A stretch of DNA of 35,263 bases from Bigelowiella natans CCMP2755 (GCA_000320545.1 ADNK01001189.1:2501-37763), one strand, 5' to 3'; shown: positions 1 through 12,695, numbered from the stretch's first letter. Made by a program: numbers and translations. The notes: generated by a model not told the origin, from the letters alone.

Positions 1-17
1 TGTTGATCGAATCGATC

Positions 18-21
<4 letters not shown>

Positions 22-81
<60 letters not shown>

Positions 82-82
82 A
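22..82. repeat. (TC)n-(AT)n microsatellite
   Basis: (TC)18 at about 22-58 runs straight into (AT)12 at 59-82. It lies in the intron before the first visible MFS exon, pyrimidine-rich on the sense strand. Confidence 0.97.
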
Positions 83-130
83 TCTGAAATTGAATTCGAT
101 CGGTCGGGTTGACCCACCAAACTTGAGTAG

Positions 131-191
131 GGGTGACCTTCGCTCTGGTTTGGAGCTCATTAGCTGTCTTAGCGACTCAGGTGAGTTGAAG

Positions 192-268
<77 letters not shown>

Positions 269-675
269 ATGATGAGGTTGAGGGCAGCAGAACTTACTAA
301 GAGAGTGTTTTGCTGCTGCTACCTATAGATTAGCCCTGAGAAGGGCCTACAGGCTACAACGCAGGGACTGTTCTCCCTTCTCTTCAACGGTGTTGGGGGA
401 GGCATTGGTGCTGTTGGAGGAGGGTAATATCCATGCGGTCAGGGAAAATAAGAGATCCTGTTTCTTTGTCTTAGCGGGCAGAAAACAGCCGTGGTCATTT
501 ATTTTGAATTGCGCAGCTCTGAAGAGGGGGGGGAGGGGGGGGGAGTTGCTGTTGTCCTTACCGAAGCGGTTGAAAAGACTTTTTTGCCGATTGTTCGTAT
601 GCGTGTTTAAAGGAGAACCCTTTCCGCTTGCGGATAGAATTACCCGTGAGATGACGGGGGGGGTTGTGTTACTCA

Positions 676-706
<31 letters not shown>

Positions 707-1032
707 CTTCTTCTTCTCACACAAGGTACCTCTACGAAAGCATTGGTCCAAGGAAGGTCGTTAATTAACAGCAGATAGTGGATCTAACGATGCTCAAGAG
801 GCGTCGCTGACAGTGCTGAGTTTGCTGTGCATTATGTGTGATCGAGACAACGCCGTCGTTTCCTACTTCCAAGTTTCGCCAAAGTACGATTTCTAAGAGC
901 GCTCTGTTTTTGTCATTTGTACATTTGTTGGTGGCCTCAATCATCCAGGTTTTCGCTGGGATCTCTCTATGCAATGTAGCTGCTCTCCTCTTACTGGTTA
1001 TAACCGACTGCAGAAGGGCGATGCTATCGTAG
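131..1032 (+). CDS. MFS transporter, C-terminal part (5' end outside window)
   Basis: The last ~86 residues of a membrane transporter of the MFS_1_like (MFSD6/LacY-type) group can be assembled from exons 131-180, 329-423, 726-756 and 949-1032; the phases (in phase 1, then 0, 2, 0) all agree and the stop is TAG at 1030-1032. The first exon reads VTFALVWSSLAVLATQ, the second carries the Gly-rich helix ATTQGLFSLLFNGVGGGIGA, the third gives YLYESIGPRKV, and the last is a hydrophobic helix (SLCNVAALLLLVIT) with a short cytoplasmic tail. The helix-GxGxxxGxxxGG-helix-xGPR order is typical of the final two to three transmembrane segments of this family, which usually moves small solutes by proton symport; the substrate cannot be told. 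Introns hold (TC)n/(AT)n, (AT)n/(GT)n and (CTT)n tracts. Family call is from motif resemblance only; the donor GTCGTT after 756 is weak. Confidence 0.78.
195..267. repeat. (AT)n-(GT)n microsatellite
   Basis: (AT)20 at about 195-234 followed by (GT)16 at 235-267, inside the MFS intron 181-328. Confidence 0.97.
677..717. repeat. (CTT)n microsatellite
   Basis: About 13 CTT units directly before the acceptor at 725 of the MFS intron 424-725; on the sense strand it can serve as the polypyrimidine tract. Confidence 0.97.
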
Positions 1033-2019
1033 TTCTGTACAACACATACGAATGAAATTAATGTATCCACGAACCTTGAACATGGAATAGGGGACACGTG
1101 TAGCATGGCCGTTATTATCATGCAAACAGCGATTTACGGTTTGTCACACATTTTAGCATTCAAGTAGAGCTGACATTGTCCATGCATGTTGCGTTCTTCC
1201 ATGCATCTCTTCCCTGCTTTACGCTATGCTTGCGTGCTGCAGCACGTACATATATATGTTGTGCAAACCTCGTGCATGGCAGTTTACTTTTTGTCTGCCC
1301 CATTACTAGCTAGTAGCTAGATTAGCTAGTCGTCATGCAGCTAGTATGTGCGTAGTAGTAACAAGCTAGCTAGCTAGGCTGCCACGCTCATCATCATATA
1401 TGCACAAATAAAAAATTCTTGCCACATGCATCTTCCTCCCCGCACACTAGCACATGCTAGCATGCGCGCGCGCTATCGATGCGTGATGCGCATTGCAAAA
1501 TAAAGTTCCCACGCTACGCATGCAAGATATGATGCTAGAATGCTAGAATGGGGCATCGTCGAGGTGCACAACGTACAGCTAGAAATAAACAGACATTTGC
1601 ACACGCTAGCACGTACAATGCAAGGCACTGTGCCAATGTCTAGAGTGTGCATGCTGTTGCGATTCGATTCCAAAGAAGAGGAATTATTTCGTGTGCATCA
1701 CGCGCACGATCGCACCGATGTGCACACAGCGTCTTGCGCAAAGTTGGTGTCCTTTTCTTGAATTGTAATCAGTTCATAAAGTTTGTAACAGAAGGGTCGC
1801 ACTGCAATTTTACGATACAATTCTATGCGTTATCGGAAGGTGGGCTTGGTTTTGGGAACATTGACTAACGATTCCCGTCAAAATTCACTTCCGGGAAACA
1901 TAGGGGGGGAGGGGGGGGGGGGATTTTTTTTGCTGCAATTGCTGGAAAAGATGGGTGAAGGAGGAGGAAGACTGTGGAAGTTTACGATTGATAATCATAT
2001 TTATTATGAGACGTCATCT
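1033..2019. other. Convergent intergenic region I
   Basis: Lies between the 3' ends of the MFS (+) and NHE (-) genes. No coding sequence with family resemblance is seen; the small open frames here lack splice-consistent continuations. It is rich in short palindromic words: CTAG/GCTA runs at 1312-1378, repeated catgca/gcatgc, and GCGCGCGC at about 1466. A G-run/T-run (about 1903-1931) is the only simple repeat. 3' UTRs of both genes must lie here; no clear AATAAA seen near either stop. Confidence 0.7.
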
Positions 2020-4804
2020 TCAAGCCTGTACAGCTGGTACGACATAAGAGCCCAACTGATCGTCCTTCGCGTCCTCAGTTAAAACCAGAGAGGCTTGAGC
2101 CGCAATGAGATGCTGCCTTTCAACCTCCTCATCATCCTCGTCATCTTGGAGGTTCTTCGGGAAGAAGCGAGCATCGTTTCCTCCGCCCTCTTCTGCTATT
2201 GGCGAGCCTGGCAAGACGGGAGACCTCTCAACTCCCCCGAACACCTTGCTCATGAAGTTCTCCTCGCACGCGCCACAGAAGAGCCCGCTGTTGTTACGGC
2301 CGGCCTGCACGAGGCCCTCTTTCTCGTCCTTTGAGATGGAGAGCCCCAGCATCTTAATCAGAGAGCCGGAGAAACTTCCCATTAAGATCGTCGTAATGAC
2401 GACGATGGCCAGCGTCGTCGTCGCCATAAACTTAGAACTGGACGCTGGAACCTGCACAGCGAGCGCGAAAGAGACAGCACCACGCAGCCCCGCCATGACC
2501 ATTACGAGCTGCATTTGCCCCGTGATACGGTCCTTGAGCGCGAGGTTCAAGATGCTGGACAGTAGAGAGACTTGGATTATTCGTGATATGAGGCAGAGGG
2601 ATGTGCCTATCACTACGAAGAGAGGTGACCACGCATACCTGAGAAAGTTGATGGTATCATTATGATTTATGGTTATGATAAATATGACTGTCGTTGTTGC
2701 TCAGTTTCGGAAGATAGCAGAGGCGCTAAGAGTAGCTATGGATGTAAGAAAGGCGGATCGAACATGCATGTATCATGCCCTAGTCTCCCCCCCCCCTCCC
2801 CCTCTATTTCGTACTGGGATTGCGGGATGAAGGAGGTGATGGCCGTGATGCCGAGTACGATGAAAACCGCGGTTTCCGCTACGAATCCGAAGGCCTGTAC
2901 CGAAGACTCTACAGCGATACGGGAGCTCTCAGATAGATTGTGGCTGTGGTAGTGAGCCAGAACGATGGCGCAGAAGAACAAAGCCATGATTCCTGACATC
3001 TCGAGGATCTCGCCAACGCAGTAGCACATGTACGCGACAAAGAAAGTCATGCCTGCGGGGGTGGAGAGGAGGAGGAAAAGGAGGAGGAAAAGGAGGAGGA
3101 GGAGGAGGAGGAGGAGGAGGTGGTGGTGGTAATTTAATTCGAAAGTGGGACGTTTATGATTTTTTGCGATCATCACAACAATGTCCTCAGATGGTGTGGG
3201 GGAACTGCTACTACTACTACTGGAGTTTTGAAGTAAAATAAAAGGATATAGAAACGATCAAATAAACAAACGAACAAAGGAACAACAGCTTCTATCAACA
3301 CTACCCATCTCAATTTCTGGATGATTCTTGATGAGAGGAGTCTTGTTCGATACTAACGAGCACAAGAGGCCGAACGTCACCCCCAGCATAATGGAGACCA
3401 CCGTGATCCCCAAGAAGATAATCATGCACTTGCCGAGGTCGTGCATGGAGAAGTTGACCAAATCCGCGCTGTCAGTTAGGAAGGGGTGAAAGCCTTCAAG
3501 GGTCTTGTAGAGCGTGATACAGACGGCGTCGTTAAGGACGCTCTCCCCAAAAATGATTGCATGCAGCATCGGATTGGCATCCAGGCTCGCCATGATGGAC
3601 ACGGTAGATACGGGATCAGTACCTGAGGCAGGGGGGAGGGTTCAACGAGAAATCAGAGAGCGACTTACTCTATGCGTGTAATAAAGAGTGAGGAAGAAAT
3701 TCCAAATCTCCCACAACATTTCTTCTTCTATTTTTTTTTACAAATCGAACGAATTTCCAAAGACTAGCAAGAACATTATTTCAATGCTGCCGCCGAACTT
3801 ACTGGATATAAGCGTTCCGAACATCAGTGACTCAAGTGCGTTTTCGCTGTCAAGAGGAATGGTGCCAGCTTTTGAAAGTGCAAACAAAGAGAATCCGATG
3901 ATAAGTGTAGAGATTATGGTCCCAAAGAACGCAAAAACTGCGATGCTGCCGATGTTGGCGAAAAAGAGGGTTTTCTCGACTCCAAATCCAGCTTTGAAGA
4001 TAATGGGGGGCAAGAGAATGTAGAAGAATAGCTCTGGCTTGAATTCTAAGAAGCCCTTGCCTAGATACTCGTGAAGGATAACCATTGTCGTTCCAACTAC
4101 CATTCCAATCAGAATAGCTGCGACCGATTCAGGGAGGTAGAGCAGCTTGTATCTGCATTAGAACAGGAAATATCAGTACAACAAACAATGGCAATGCGTT
4201 TAATAGTGCACGAACATAAACATTTTCCGTATAAAAATTATGAGAACTATAGAACATTCAGGCATCAACTTCCACAGGAAGAGAGTTCTCTTTGTAAATT
4301 TTAATGAAGTCTCAGTTAATCAGTACCTGTGGAAATAGTACTTGTAGAACAACACGGAGCAGAGAACAATGACACTCCAGAGAGCTGTCATTCCCACATG
4401 ATAATGCTTTGCCGATACAGCCTCTTCTACCTATTTTGATCGGATGATTGCAAACTCGCATTAGAAATACATATACGAACGTAGTGCACACATGAACATA
4501 AAGGCAAGCAGTCTGCTCAGATAAAATAATAGTTACAAGAAATACATATTAAAACGAATGTCACATTGCAGACCTTATTTTCTCCCCTGCCAAGGTGCGT
4601 ATCTGAGAGTTCTGTAGTTGTAGTTGTATCACCATGTAGCCTCGTCTGGTTATTGAGGTGGCTCAAGTCTTGGCGTTCCAACAGTATTTCAGGTGCTGTC
4701 TCACTGGACAGTTGAGCTCCATTTACTGCAATTTCTGTTGGCCGTAGGGCCGTGGACAGGAAGGCAAAGATGAGAACGCTTGGGCGAATCATGGTGAGGA
4801 GCAT
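2020..4804 (-). CDS. Na+/H+ exchanger, NHE8/NHX endomembrane type
   Basis: Six exons (4804-4574, 4430-4327, 4152-3803, 3622-3305, 3052-2815, 2638-2020) join in phase to 619 aa. It exchanges monovalent cations for H+ across an endomembrane or plasma membrane. A hydrophobic signal-like segment follows MLLTMIRPSVLIFAF; then YLPESVAAILIGM, the amiloride-site motif FFYILLPPIIF (~154-164), TDPVS (~230-234), GESVLNDAV with the ND ion-binding pair (~254-262), the Glu-containing YCVGEILEMSGI helix, and GLRGAVSFALA (~464-474). About 12 transmembrane helices precede a ~130-residue cytosolic tail with an acidic run DDEDDEEVE. Introns are 143-252 nt; the one at 3053-3304 ends in a (TCC)n sense tract. Start chosen at 4804 because upstream codons in that frame lack an ATG; 4792 is the alternative. 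Length and motifs fit NHE8/plant NHX5-6 better than plasma-membrane NHE1. Confidence 0.94.
3064..3131. repeat. (GGA)n tract in NHE intron
   Basis: GGA/GGAAAA repeats on +, i.e. TCC-rich on the sense strand, ending ~10 nt before the acceptor at 3053. Confidence 0.95.
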
Positions 4805-5338
4805 CTCGCCCGCCTCTTCAAGGGATGGGGACAGAAATGTGTCTGACAAAACCGCAGAAAATACAATCTATTTAATATGTACGACATCATTTGTTCGTGC
4901 ATTATCAATCTGGAGACAGATGGAGTTCCATGTTGATTTCCATGTGTAATTTGTTTTTCAACTCCGCGAGATTATGCTGCCTAATTTTGATGTGCGTCTT
5001 TCAAATATTGCAGTCTTTCATGTTGAACGAATGATATTTATTCCATGTTCCAGAAATGACGCGACATGAGCCAAAATGTGAGACTTCATGAGGAATTTCA
5101 ACGAGTCAAAAATCCATTCGAAATTCATCATATCCGTCACTTAACGTAATTTATTGACTTTTCCCCCCTCCATTTTAGTATCGCTTTTGAATCGAAAAGC
5201 AGGAAAATGGTCACGTAGTTTTTACATTGATTTTACTGTCCAGAATAACAACTCCAGGGCCGAAAATTTATAAATGGAATATTTCTACAGGAACAGCGAA
5301 ATTCGCTCTTCTAACTGTCCGACTGCGACGTTCGAAAA
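4805..5338. promoter_or_regulatory. Divergent intergenic region, shared promoter space (NHE / TPR-glutaredoxin)
   Basis: 534 bp separate the two start codons, which point away from each other. The sequence is AT-rich compared with flanking exons and has no microsatellite. No specific promoter motif could be identified; the promoter role is inferred from position. 5' UTR exons may also lie here. Confidence 0.55.
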
Positions 5339-7454
5339 ATGGAGTCCGGTAGAGGCTCCATCACCCTGAAGGACATCCTTCTTTCCGCCGATGATCACTG
5401 GCGGAAGGGGGACAAAGATAAATGCATAAAAGCATACGAAGATGCTCTCGAATTTGCGAAGGGGGACGAGGAGAAGGAAGCAATGGTGCACATGGGCCTT
5501 GGCTTTGCGCTCCTTCGAATGCCAGAAGTTCGGGTCGCGACTATTTTTTCAAAATGCACATCTGGTGTTGAGTGAACATGCACAGTTTTGAAGAATTGGG
5601 TTTGAAGAATCAAAGTGTCTTACTCATATGAACGATGACGATCAAAATATGCTATTGATATTCGAATGGCAGCGAATAACGACCCGACTATATTCATTTT
5701 GTTGTGCTTCGTCTTCTTCGTTTTTAAAGTTGAAGAAGAAAGGAATCTTACACTTGCTCGGCGCGAAGTCCATCGCAGACAAACGGTTTCTTTAGATTAA
5801 TAGAACGACTTTTGAAATGGGTGCCTTGATTTTCGTATGCGGTGATGCTTTTTTTTCCTTCATGCGCTTCTCACAAGCTTTGTATGATCCAGGGGTGAAG
5901 AGGCTCAAGCAGTCTTTGTGCAAGATATTATAGCTAAAGCCTCGGCGCAAGTAAAGACTCTAGAATTAAAGAGTGGGGGTGCGAAGGAAATGCAGAGAGT
6001 TTCTGGCAGTGACGAGCGAAAAAGCGGAAACGAGACCAACGAGACAGGCATAGATAAGGGGGGGGCAGAAGGACCAGACGCCTACTCCTCTTGCGCGAAA
6101 GGCTTGGTAACACTTAGACACCATATCGGATCATTCACCCAAACGAGAAAGAAACACGGAAAAAACGGAAAAGAGGGGGGTTGGGAAGGTTGGGGGAAAG
6201 TGATATAGCCATCCAATTCACAGCGTTTGAAGTCGCTTATCTAAAAGACTATTGCACCTCTCTTGTGTTTGCTACTTTATGATCATCCTTCCTGTTTTAT
6301 CCCCTTCTTCTTCTACGTCTTCCCCCACCTAGATAATAAAGTATAAGGTCATGCTGTTCATGAAGGGCACTCCAACCCAGCCTGAATGTATACACAGTCT
6401 CAAAACTGGTAATCGCCGCACATGCAGTCTCCCCGACGTGGCAGCTGAATTTTAGGCCTTTAGAGATTACAAGTGCCATCCTTATTTCATTTCATTTACC
6501 ACTTGCCGCGACAGTGAAAATACTTGATGCGCTCGGTCTCGATTTCTATCCATACAACGTGATGAAAGCACATCCAAAGGTGATCGAAATCGCCCCCTTG
6601 CATCTTGCACCAGTTGATTTTGAATTAACTGTTTGCCCTCTCCTGGTGCTACATACTTAATGCTCCTCACAGCTGCAGGCCGCTATCAAGCAAATCGGCA
6701 AGTGGCCGTTCTTCCCTCAGGTAGAGAGTAGAGCGTTTCGCGGAGCGTCGCGCTGGCGCGGCGAGAGTAGCTAACTCGCGTAAGTTTTCCCTGGTATATG
6801 AGCAACATCCAACCTATGCTAACAGCTGTACGTCAACGGCAAGCTGTTCGGGGGTCGGGACGTAATCGAGGGCTTGGATGATGACGAAGAACTAGTAGAA
6901 GCTTTGGTAGCTGCGCGCTTCCCGATGAGGCCCCGTCGCCATTTTTCCAACTTGACTTACTTTCTTCTTTCTTCAAATTTAACTTTCTCCGGGATGACCC
7001 TTCGGTTGACGTATACGAACGCCTGCATGGCATTGTTATATCACAAAGTAGCCTGTATGGTTGAGCCGGTGTGTGCTGAGATTACCCTCCATTCGTGACC
7101 ATCCGCAGAAAAAGGCGGGCATTCCGAGCGAGGGCTTTGGCGATCCTCGCGAAAGATGCACGACAGATGTTAGATATGAACATGATATATATAATTTATA
7201 CCCCCCCCTCCCTTTTGAGTTGTTTTCCCCCCTTACAGCCTATGCTCCCTCCGACTGATTGTGCTCGAAATCATATCGACAGATAACAGCTCCTGGGTGC
7301 GTTTCCGGCCATGCAAAAGAGCTCCTCGGCGCTGCTGCAGCAGGCGATCAAGCCCTCCTCAGTGACGAAGATAGCGACCTCCTTGTGATCATCTCGAAAG
7401 AAGGCACTGGTACTACGTGGGATATTATGATTACCACTCAAAAGCATATGAGAA

Positions 7455-7488
<34 letters not shown>

Positions 7489-7589
7489 CCTAAAACTACT
7501 TGCTCCAATCCTGTGCAACGAAGGATGAAGCTGACCACGGATACAATACAATACAATGGCATGCACGCACCCACGCAAGTCCATATAAC

Positions 7590-7628
<39 letters not shown>

Positions 7629-8219
7629 GACCGACCGACACCAAGCACTCTACAGGTGACTGGAAAGCTCTCGCCGAGACTTTGAGTAAAAAATTTAGCC
7701 GCAAAGTCACCAGCAAGGAGATACGGAAAAGGTAACAATGCGAAGATCGTTTTATGCTTACTACAGGGCGTGCGGCCATGTCTGGCTCTCACCTTATAGC
7801 GATTAAGCGCTTTGATAGCATCGTATCACTCACAAGGCTGTTAGTGTCTGCCGCTCCTGCCCACCACTCGCTGTCGTGGTTACTACTGATGTGTACCCGC
7901 AACGGTCTCGATTGCGTTTCACGAGGGCAAATAATAATAATAATGCGTCCACGGTCTTAGGTGGAGGGAAATAAAACCGATAATAAAGCAGAAAGTCGAG
8001 TCGAAGGTAAGCGTGAAAGCATCGCAATTAACAAGAAACGCTCGAAAGGCGTAGCCATTCTGAACTATACCTTGAGATTGTACGTATGTGATAATCCAGG
8101 CGGAAATGAAGTGTGGACACTCCTGCTTCACATGCCCCACGCGCCACGAGTGCAAACTGCATGATGAGCTTGATCACGACATCGAGGATCTCGCCGTTCC
8201 TACCACCACGCCCAAGTAG
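5339..8219 (+). CDS. TPR-like / glutaredoxin (CIHS) / SANT-like / Cys-tail fusion protein
   Basis: Twelve exons join in phase to 385 aa: 5339-5527, 5730-5785, 5893-6106, 6333-6408, 6515-6579, 6673-6720, 6826-6906, 7109-7168, 7283-7409, 7656-7731, 7961-8006, 8100-8219. Residues ~1-115 look like TPR helices (DHWRKGDKDKCIKAYEDALE). Residues ~154-243 are a glutaredoxin: VMLFMKGTPTQPEC, then WPFFPQLYVNGKLFGGRDV, the layout of CGFS-type monothiol Grx that bind Fe-S clusters or glutathione, but the active site reads C-I-H-S (Cys ~172). Residues ~288-340 resemble a Myb/SANT repeat (LLSDEDSDLL...GDWKALAETL...KRWREI; first Trp replaced by Leu). The last exon has Cys at ~351, 355, 358 and 364 (CGHSCFTCPTRHEC), a possible metal or Fe-S site. 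Weakest joins: donor GTTCGG after 5527 and the linker exons 5730-5785 and 7109-7168. The Grx core is sure; the full fusion is inferred from phase. Confidence 0.82.
7457..7625. repeat. (AT)n and (AC)n microsatellites
   Basis: (AT)15 at about 7457-7486 and (AC)17 at about 7592-7625, both in the intron 7410-7655 that splits the SANT-like domain. Confidence 0.96.
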
Positions 8220-9073
8220 CACAAAATAGCCGCCGCGTGCGTTAGATGGCAACGGGCTGGCCTTGCTGTCAGGCATGCACACATCATTGGACTGCGAACG
8301 TTCAATCTGCCATCAATTGCATCGCTTTGTGATCGATGACAAACAAAGGCACTATGTTCTCGCAGACATATGAACTACGTAAGATTATGATAAGACCGCT
8401 AGCTGCAGCTATCCAACGCAAAGAGCTGTGGCGTTGATGTATATCATGCATGTACTTACTTAATAATTCATAAAAGCTTGCGCCTGTCGCGCAGTGAAAT
8501 AACCTGGCTATCTAGCTATACATAATATACAATAACGGTGGCGCTGCACATGCATTAGTATTTTATGACATTAAAACGCACAAACAAAGACGTGCTAGCG
8601 TGGCTACAACCATGAGTGTTTTTGCTAAGCGCATGGCTTGCTACACATATATGATTAACAATTAGTACAATGAACGATATGATGCATCTAGCGTATGAGC
8701 GGGAAAAATTATGTCCCCAATGATCCCAGCACTGCGAAGCACTAATGCAGGGTTTACTATTTTACGTAACTCGCTTGTACAATTGGCCACATGCTAAAAC
8801 TTTGTGCAATTAGACGATCTAGCGATGTTTTATCAACCGTATGACAGAATGCTTGCAAGTCGCATTCTCCAATTTTATGTTGATTGACTAAGACTAATGC
8901 TTAGTTTCAAATCGTTCTTTGACATATCGCACGCAAGCGCTGTAGCCGCTGCTTAGCATAGCTACATTAGAATGGCCGTTGAAAGTATTTAATCATATGA
9001 TTACATCCGTCTCATACATCGCACGGTATTAGCCGCTGCTCGGCACGCATGCGACGTTGCGAAATGATCCGCA
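8220..9073. other. Convergent intergenic region II
   Basis: Between the stop of the Grx fusion (+) and the stop of ABCF3 (-). No coding sequence recognised and no microsatellites. It contains GCTAGC/CTAG-type words, many CATG/TGCA words, and on the minus strand one copy of the GAGACGGATGTA element (8960-9013). Confidence 0.7.
8960..9013 (-). repeat. Dispersed GAGACGGATGTA element, copy A
   Basis: On the minus strand it starts GAGACGGATGTAATCATATG and ends AATGTAGCT. It lies 61-114 nt beyond the ABCF3 stop, in that gene's sense orientation. It aligns with copies at 22374 and 32279. Confidence 0.7.
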
Positions 9074-11098
9074 CTACTTGTTGGAATACGAAAATTGTTT
9101 TGCTTCTTTGAATGTCCGGAATTGCTTTACTCGTCCTTCAGAAACACCCCAGAAATCCTTCCCAACACTTTCAAGGAAGTACCTGCAATGGATGGAAAAC
9201 CATAGTTAGTGGCGAAGATGAACACACACAAATAAAGACAAAAGCATCGAGATTACATCAGACACAGGTACAGATCTACACGATATGGCGGTGGACCTTC
9301 ATTGAATAAACTGGTAATTGTGGTTCTAGTCAACGCCCCCCCCCCCCCCCCGTTCTATCTTATCCAACAATTTGGTTCATAATTACTGGTCGTGGGAGAC
9401 GAAGAGCACCGCACCATTCCAGCCGTTTAGTGCGTTGACCAACGCATCAATTGTTTCGATATCGAGGTGGTTCGTCGGCTCGTCCATCACCATCAAATGA
9501 GGCTGCGGATATCTGCGAAGTATGTCAGCTTTCAGACAAAAAAATCGTCGGACTTTTACCCGAACCACCCCGAAATTAGTTTCGGAAACCCAACACAATG
9601 GTTTATACGATATATATATATATAGATGTATATCTCTGCATCGTTGTCCGTTCTAACATGTACTGATTCCACTTACGTCACTAGCGCGAAGGCGACGCGA
9701 CTTTGCTGCCCTCCGGAGAGATTGCCGATGAGCTGCTCGTGAAGCGCGGAGCCAATGCCATAGCGGGAGAGGTGTGACCGAATCTGGTCCGCTGTGGCCT
9801 TTTTGAACTTGTTTTTGAGGAAATCCAGCGGTGTCATCTCGAGATCAAGCTGGTCGTTGTGGTGCTGATTGAAGACACCGATTCGAATACTACGGTTACG
9901 TATACATCTCCCGCTGTTTGACGGTTCCAGCGCCCTGAGAACAACGTCGCATGGTCCATTCGTCGGGAGGGGAGGGGGGGGGGGGGGGGGGGGACAGAAA
10001 AACACAATCTCCACTTAATAAAACAATGTGGTTATTTATACTGATAATTAAGGAGCGACACAGCTATCTCAATCAACCGATATTGGTTGATGACTCCTGA
10101 TACATGTCCTGATTCGCCCCCCCCTCCCCTTTCTCCTCCCCCTCCTCCTCCTCCTGCTCCTCCTGCTCCTCCTCTCCATACCCACCGATCGTGTACTACT
10201 ATGCACTGACCCAAGAAGTAGTTTAATGAGCGTGGTTTTCCCTGCGCCGTTGCCTCCGAGGATTCCAACACGGGACTCCGAGTGCACGCACACAGACACG
10301 TCCCGAAGGATCAGCCCCTTCCGCTTATCGTAGCCAAAGTCGGCGTTGTCGAGTGAGACCATGTTTCCTTCGATCTTCACAACTTGCGGGAGCTCAAAGC
10401 GTAGCAACGACTCGTCCTGGAAAGGGAGGGGGGGGTGTCATTGAGATATCGCGCTGCTTTCCACTCTTTCTCCCCCCCCCTCTCTCTCTCTCTCTCCAAC
10501 TCGTTTCCCCCTCGTTTTGTTTAAGATGTGCTACTACTGGGATGTAGAACCTCCACAGCCTCTATCTTCTCCATCCTCTCCAACGCCTTGATGCGACTCT
10601 GCACGAGAGATGCCCTTTTGGCGTTGAACCGGAACTTATCGATGAACTCCTGCATGTGCTTTCGCTTCGCCTCGTACGCCTCGTACGCACGTTTCTGGGC
10701 CAGCATCTGGGATAATCATCGGACAAGAACAAAAGATCAGAAGAAGAAGAAGAAGAAGAAGAAGACGGTATGTGTATCGATGAAAGGGAATACCGCCTAA
10801 TTTTTTACAGCGTCGCATTGCTCAGTATTCGATGATTCACGCTAAGGCGTTCAGGCTTATTATATTGTCTCCACTCGTACATAGCAGCAGAGGGGGAGGA
10901 GGATGAGGATGAGGAGAGAAGTTGTGAGAACGACCTGTTCCTTTCTAACTTTGTCAAATGTATCATAGTCGCCTTTGTAGTAGTTGAGGCTCTTGTTGTG
11001 GAGGTGCACGATGTCGGTGGTAACGTGGTTGAGAAAGTGCCGATCATGCGACACTATCACCAGCGTCTTGGTGTATTTCAACAAATACCTTTGGACGA

Positions 11099-11139
<41 letters not shown>

Positions 11140-12075
11140 AAATTAGAGCGAGAAAGAGAGGGGGAGGAGAAGGAGGAGGAGGAGGAGGAGGAGGAAGAGG
11201 AGGACCACAGCGCAAAACTATTACAACGTGATTCTATCACCATCATCATCACCATTTATTATCATTTTAATTTTGATTTTCAATAGAATACTTTTGAAGC
11301 CAGATGACAGCTGGGAAATCCAGGTGGTTTGTCGGCTCATCCAGCAGCAATATATCAGGCCCCACGAACAGAGCGCACGCGAGCGACACCCTCATGCGCC
11401 AACCTCCTGACAACGACTTGGTCGATATCTGAAGTTGATTTGAGGGAGGGGAGGCAGGGGGAAACAAAGACATTGGTGATGATGATGTTCACGGCAGCGA
11501 GAAAACAGTACTAGCCAATGATCGTGATGGAATGAAATATGAGTCATCGTATCCATTTGCTTTGATTTGATTTTCCCTGTTGATTCAACGCTGACGCCAC
11601 GTCAGCAGCAGCCAGAGGTTACTTCATCGTCGTTGTCATCATTCTGTGCATTCGTAGCTTCCAACGACAACGAAAAAAAATCTTCCAGCTTTCCCCCATG
11701 CAACCTCTATGCAATGAAGCACTTGGATCCTGCGATAAGCCTTCTTCCTCTTAACCCCCTTCTCCTACCTCCCTCCTCTTCCCCCATACCTGCTGTCTCT
11801 CTGGGGAAAACCCGAGTCCTGATAGGATGTTTGCTGCACGCGTTTCTGCCTTCCACGCATCGATTTCCTGAAGACGCTCGTATATCTCCTCCAGGCGACC
11901 TGACTCATCAGCGGCATTGCTGGGATCTTTCTCGTCGGAGTTCGCGTCTCTTTCCTTGGCTTTCGACTCTTGCGTCAGTCGCTTCTCCTCTTTAGGTGCA
12001 AAACGGGTAGAAAGAAGAAGAAGAAGAAGAAGAAGAAGAAGAAGAAGAAACAGAGGATAGAAAATTGTGTGTAAG

Positions 12076-12130
<55 letters not shown>

Positions 12131-12655
12131 TGGTATCATTGTCATAGCATCAAATCTGCTAATCCCTGCTTCCTCACCTTGCATAAGCATGGTGCGCTCG
12201 ACGTCAGCTGCAATAACGGTCTCAAGGACAGAGCGTGTGTCGCCACGGCACTCCTGCTGCACATGGACGACACGGAGATACGTTGGGAATCCGGGAACCT
12301 ATAGTAGAAGGGGGGGGAGGGGGGGGGGAGGAGGAAACCGTCAGTCGGCGACGCAGGTAACAAAAAGACATCGGGAAATAGATGAAGTGGCCTCCGCTAG
12401 AGCAGAGGGTGAGACTGTTGCTACTACTACTACTACTACTACTCACTACCACTATTACTGATTCTATTTACTACGACGACTTCTACCTCGTAGTTGGAGA
12501 TGTGCCTCAACAACGTGGTCTTCCCTATACCGTTGCGTCCAATGAGGCCGATTCTCTTTCCTGGGGACAGCTTCAGCTCTGCAGATTCGAGCAGCTGGGC
12601 GCTGCCGTCCGGTGTAAACATGGAGAAGTTGTGGACATGAACCTGCGCAAAAAGA

Positions 12656-12695
<40 letters not shown>

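Noticed and set aside
1312-1378. CTAG-rich run considered as a transposon terminal repeat or CRISPR-like array
   Set aside because: No regular spacer unit, no paired inverted end and no target duplication visible.
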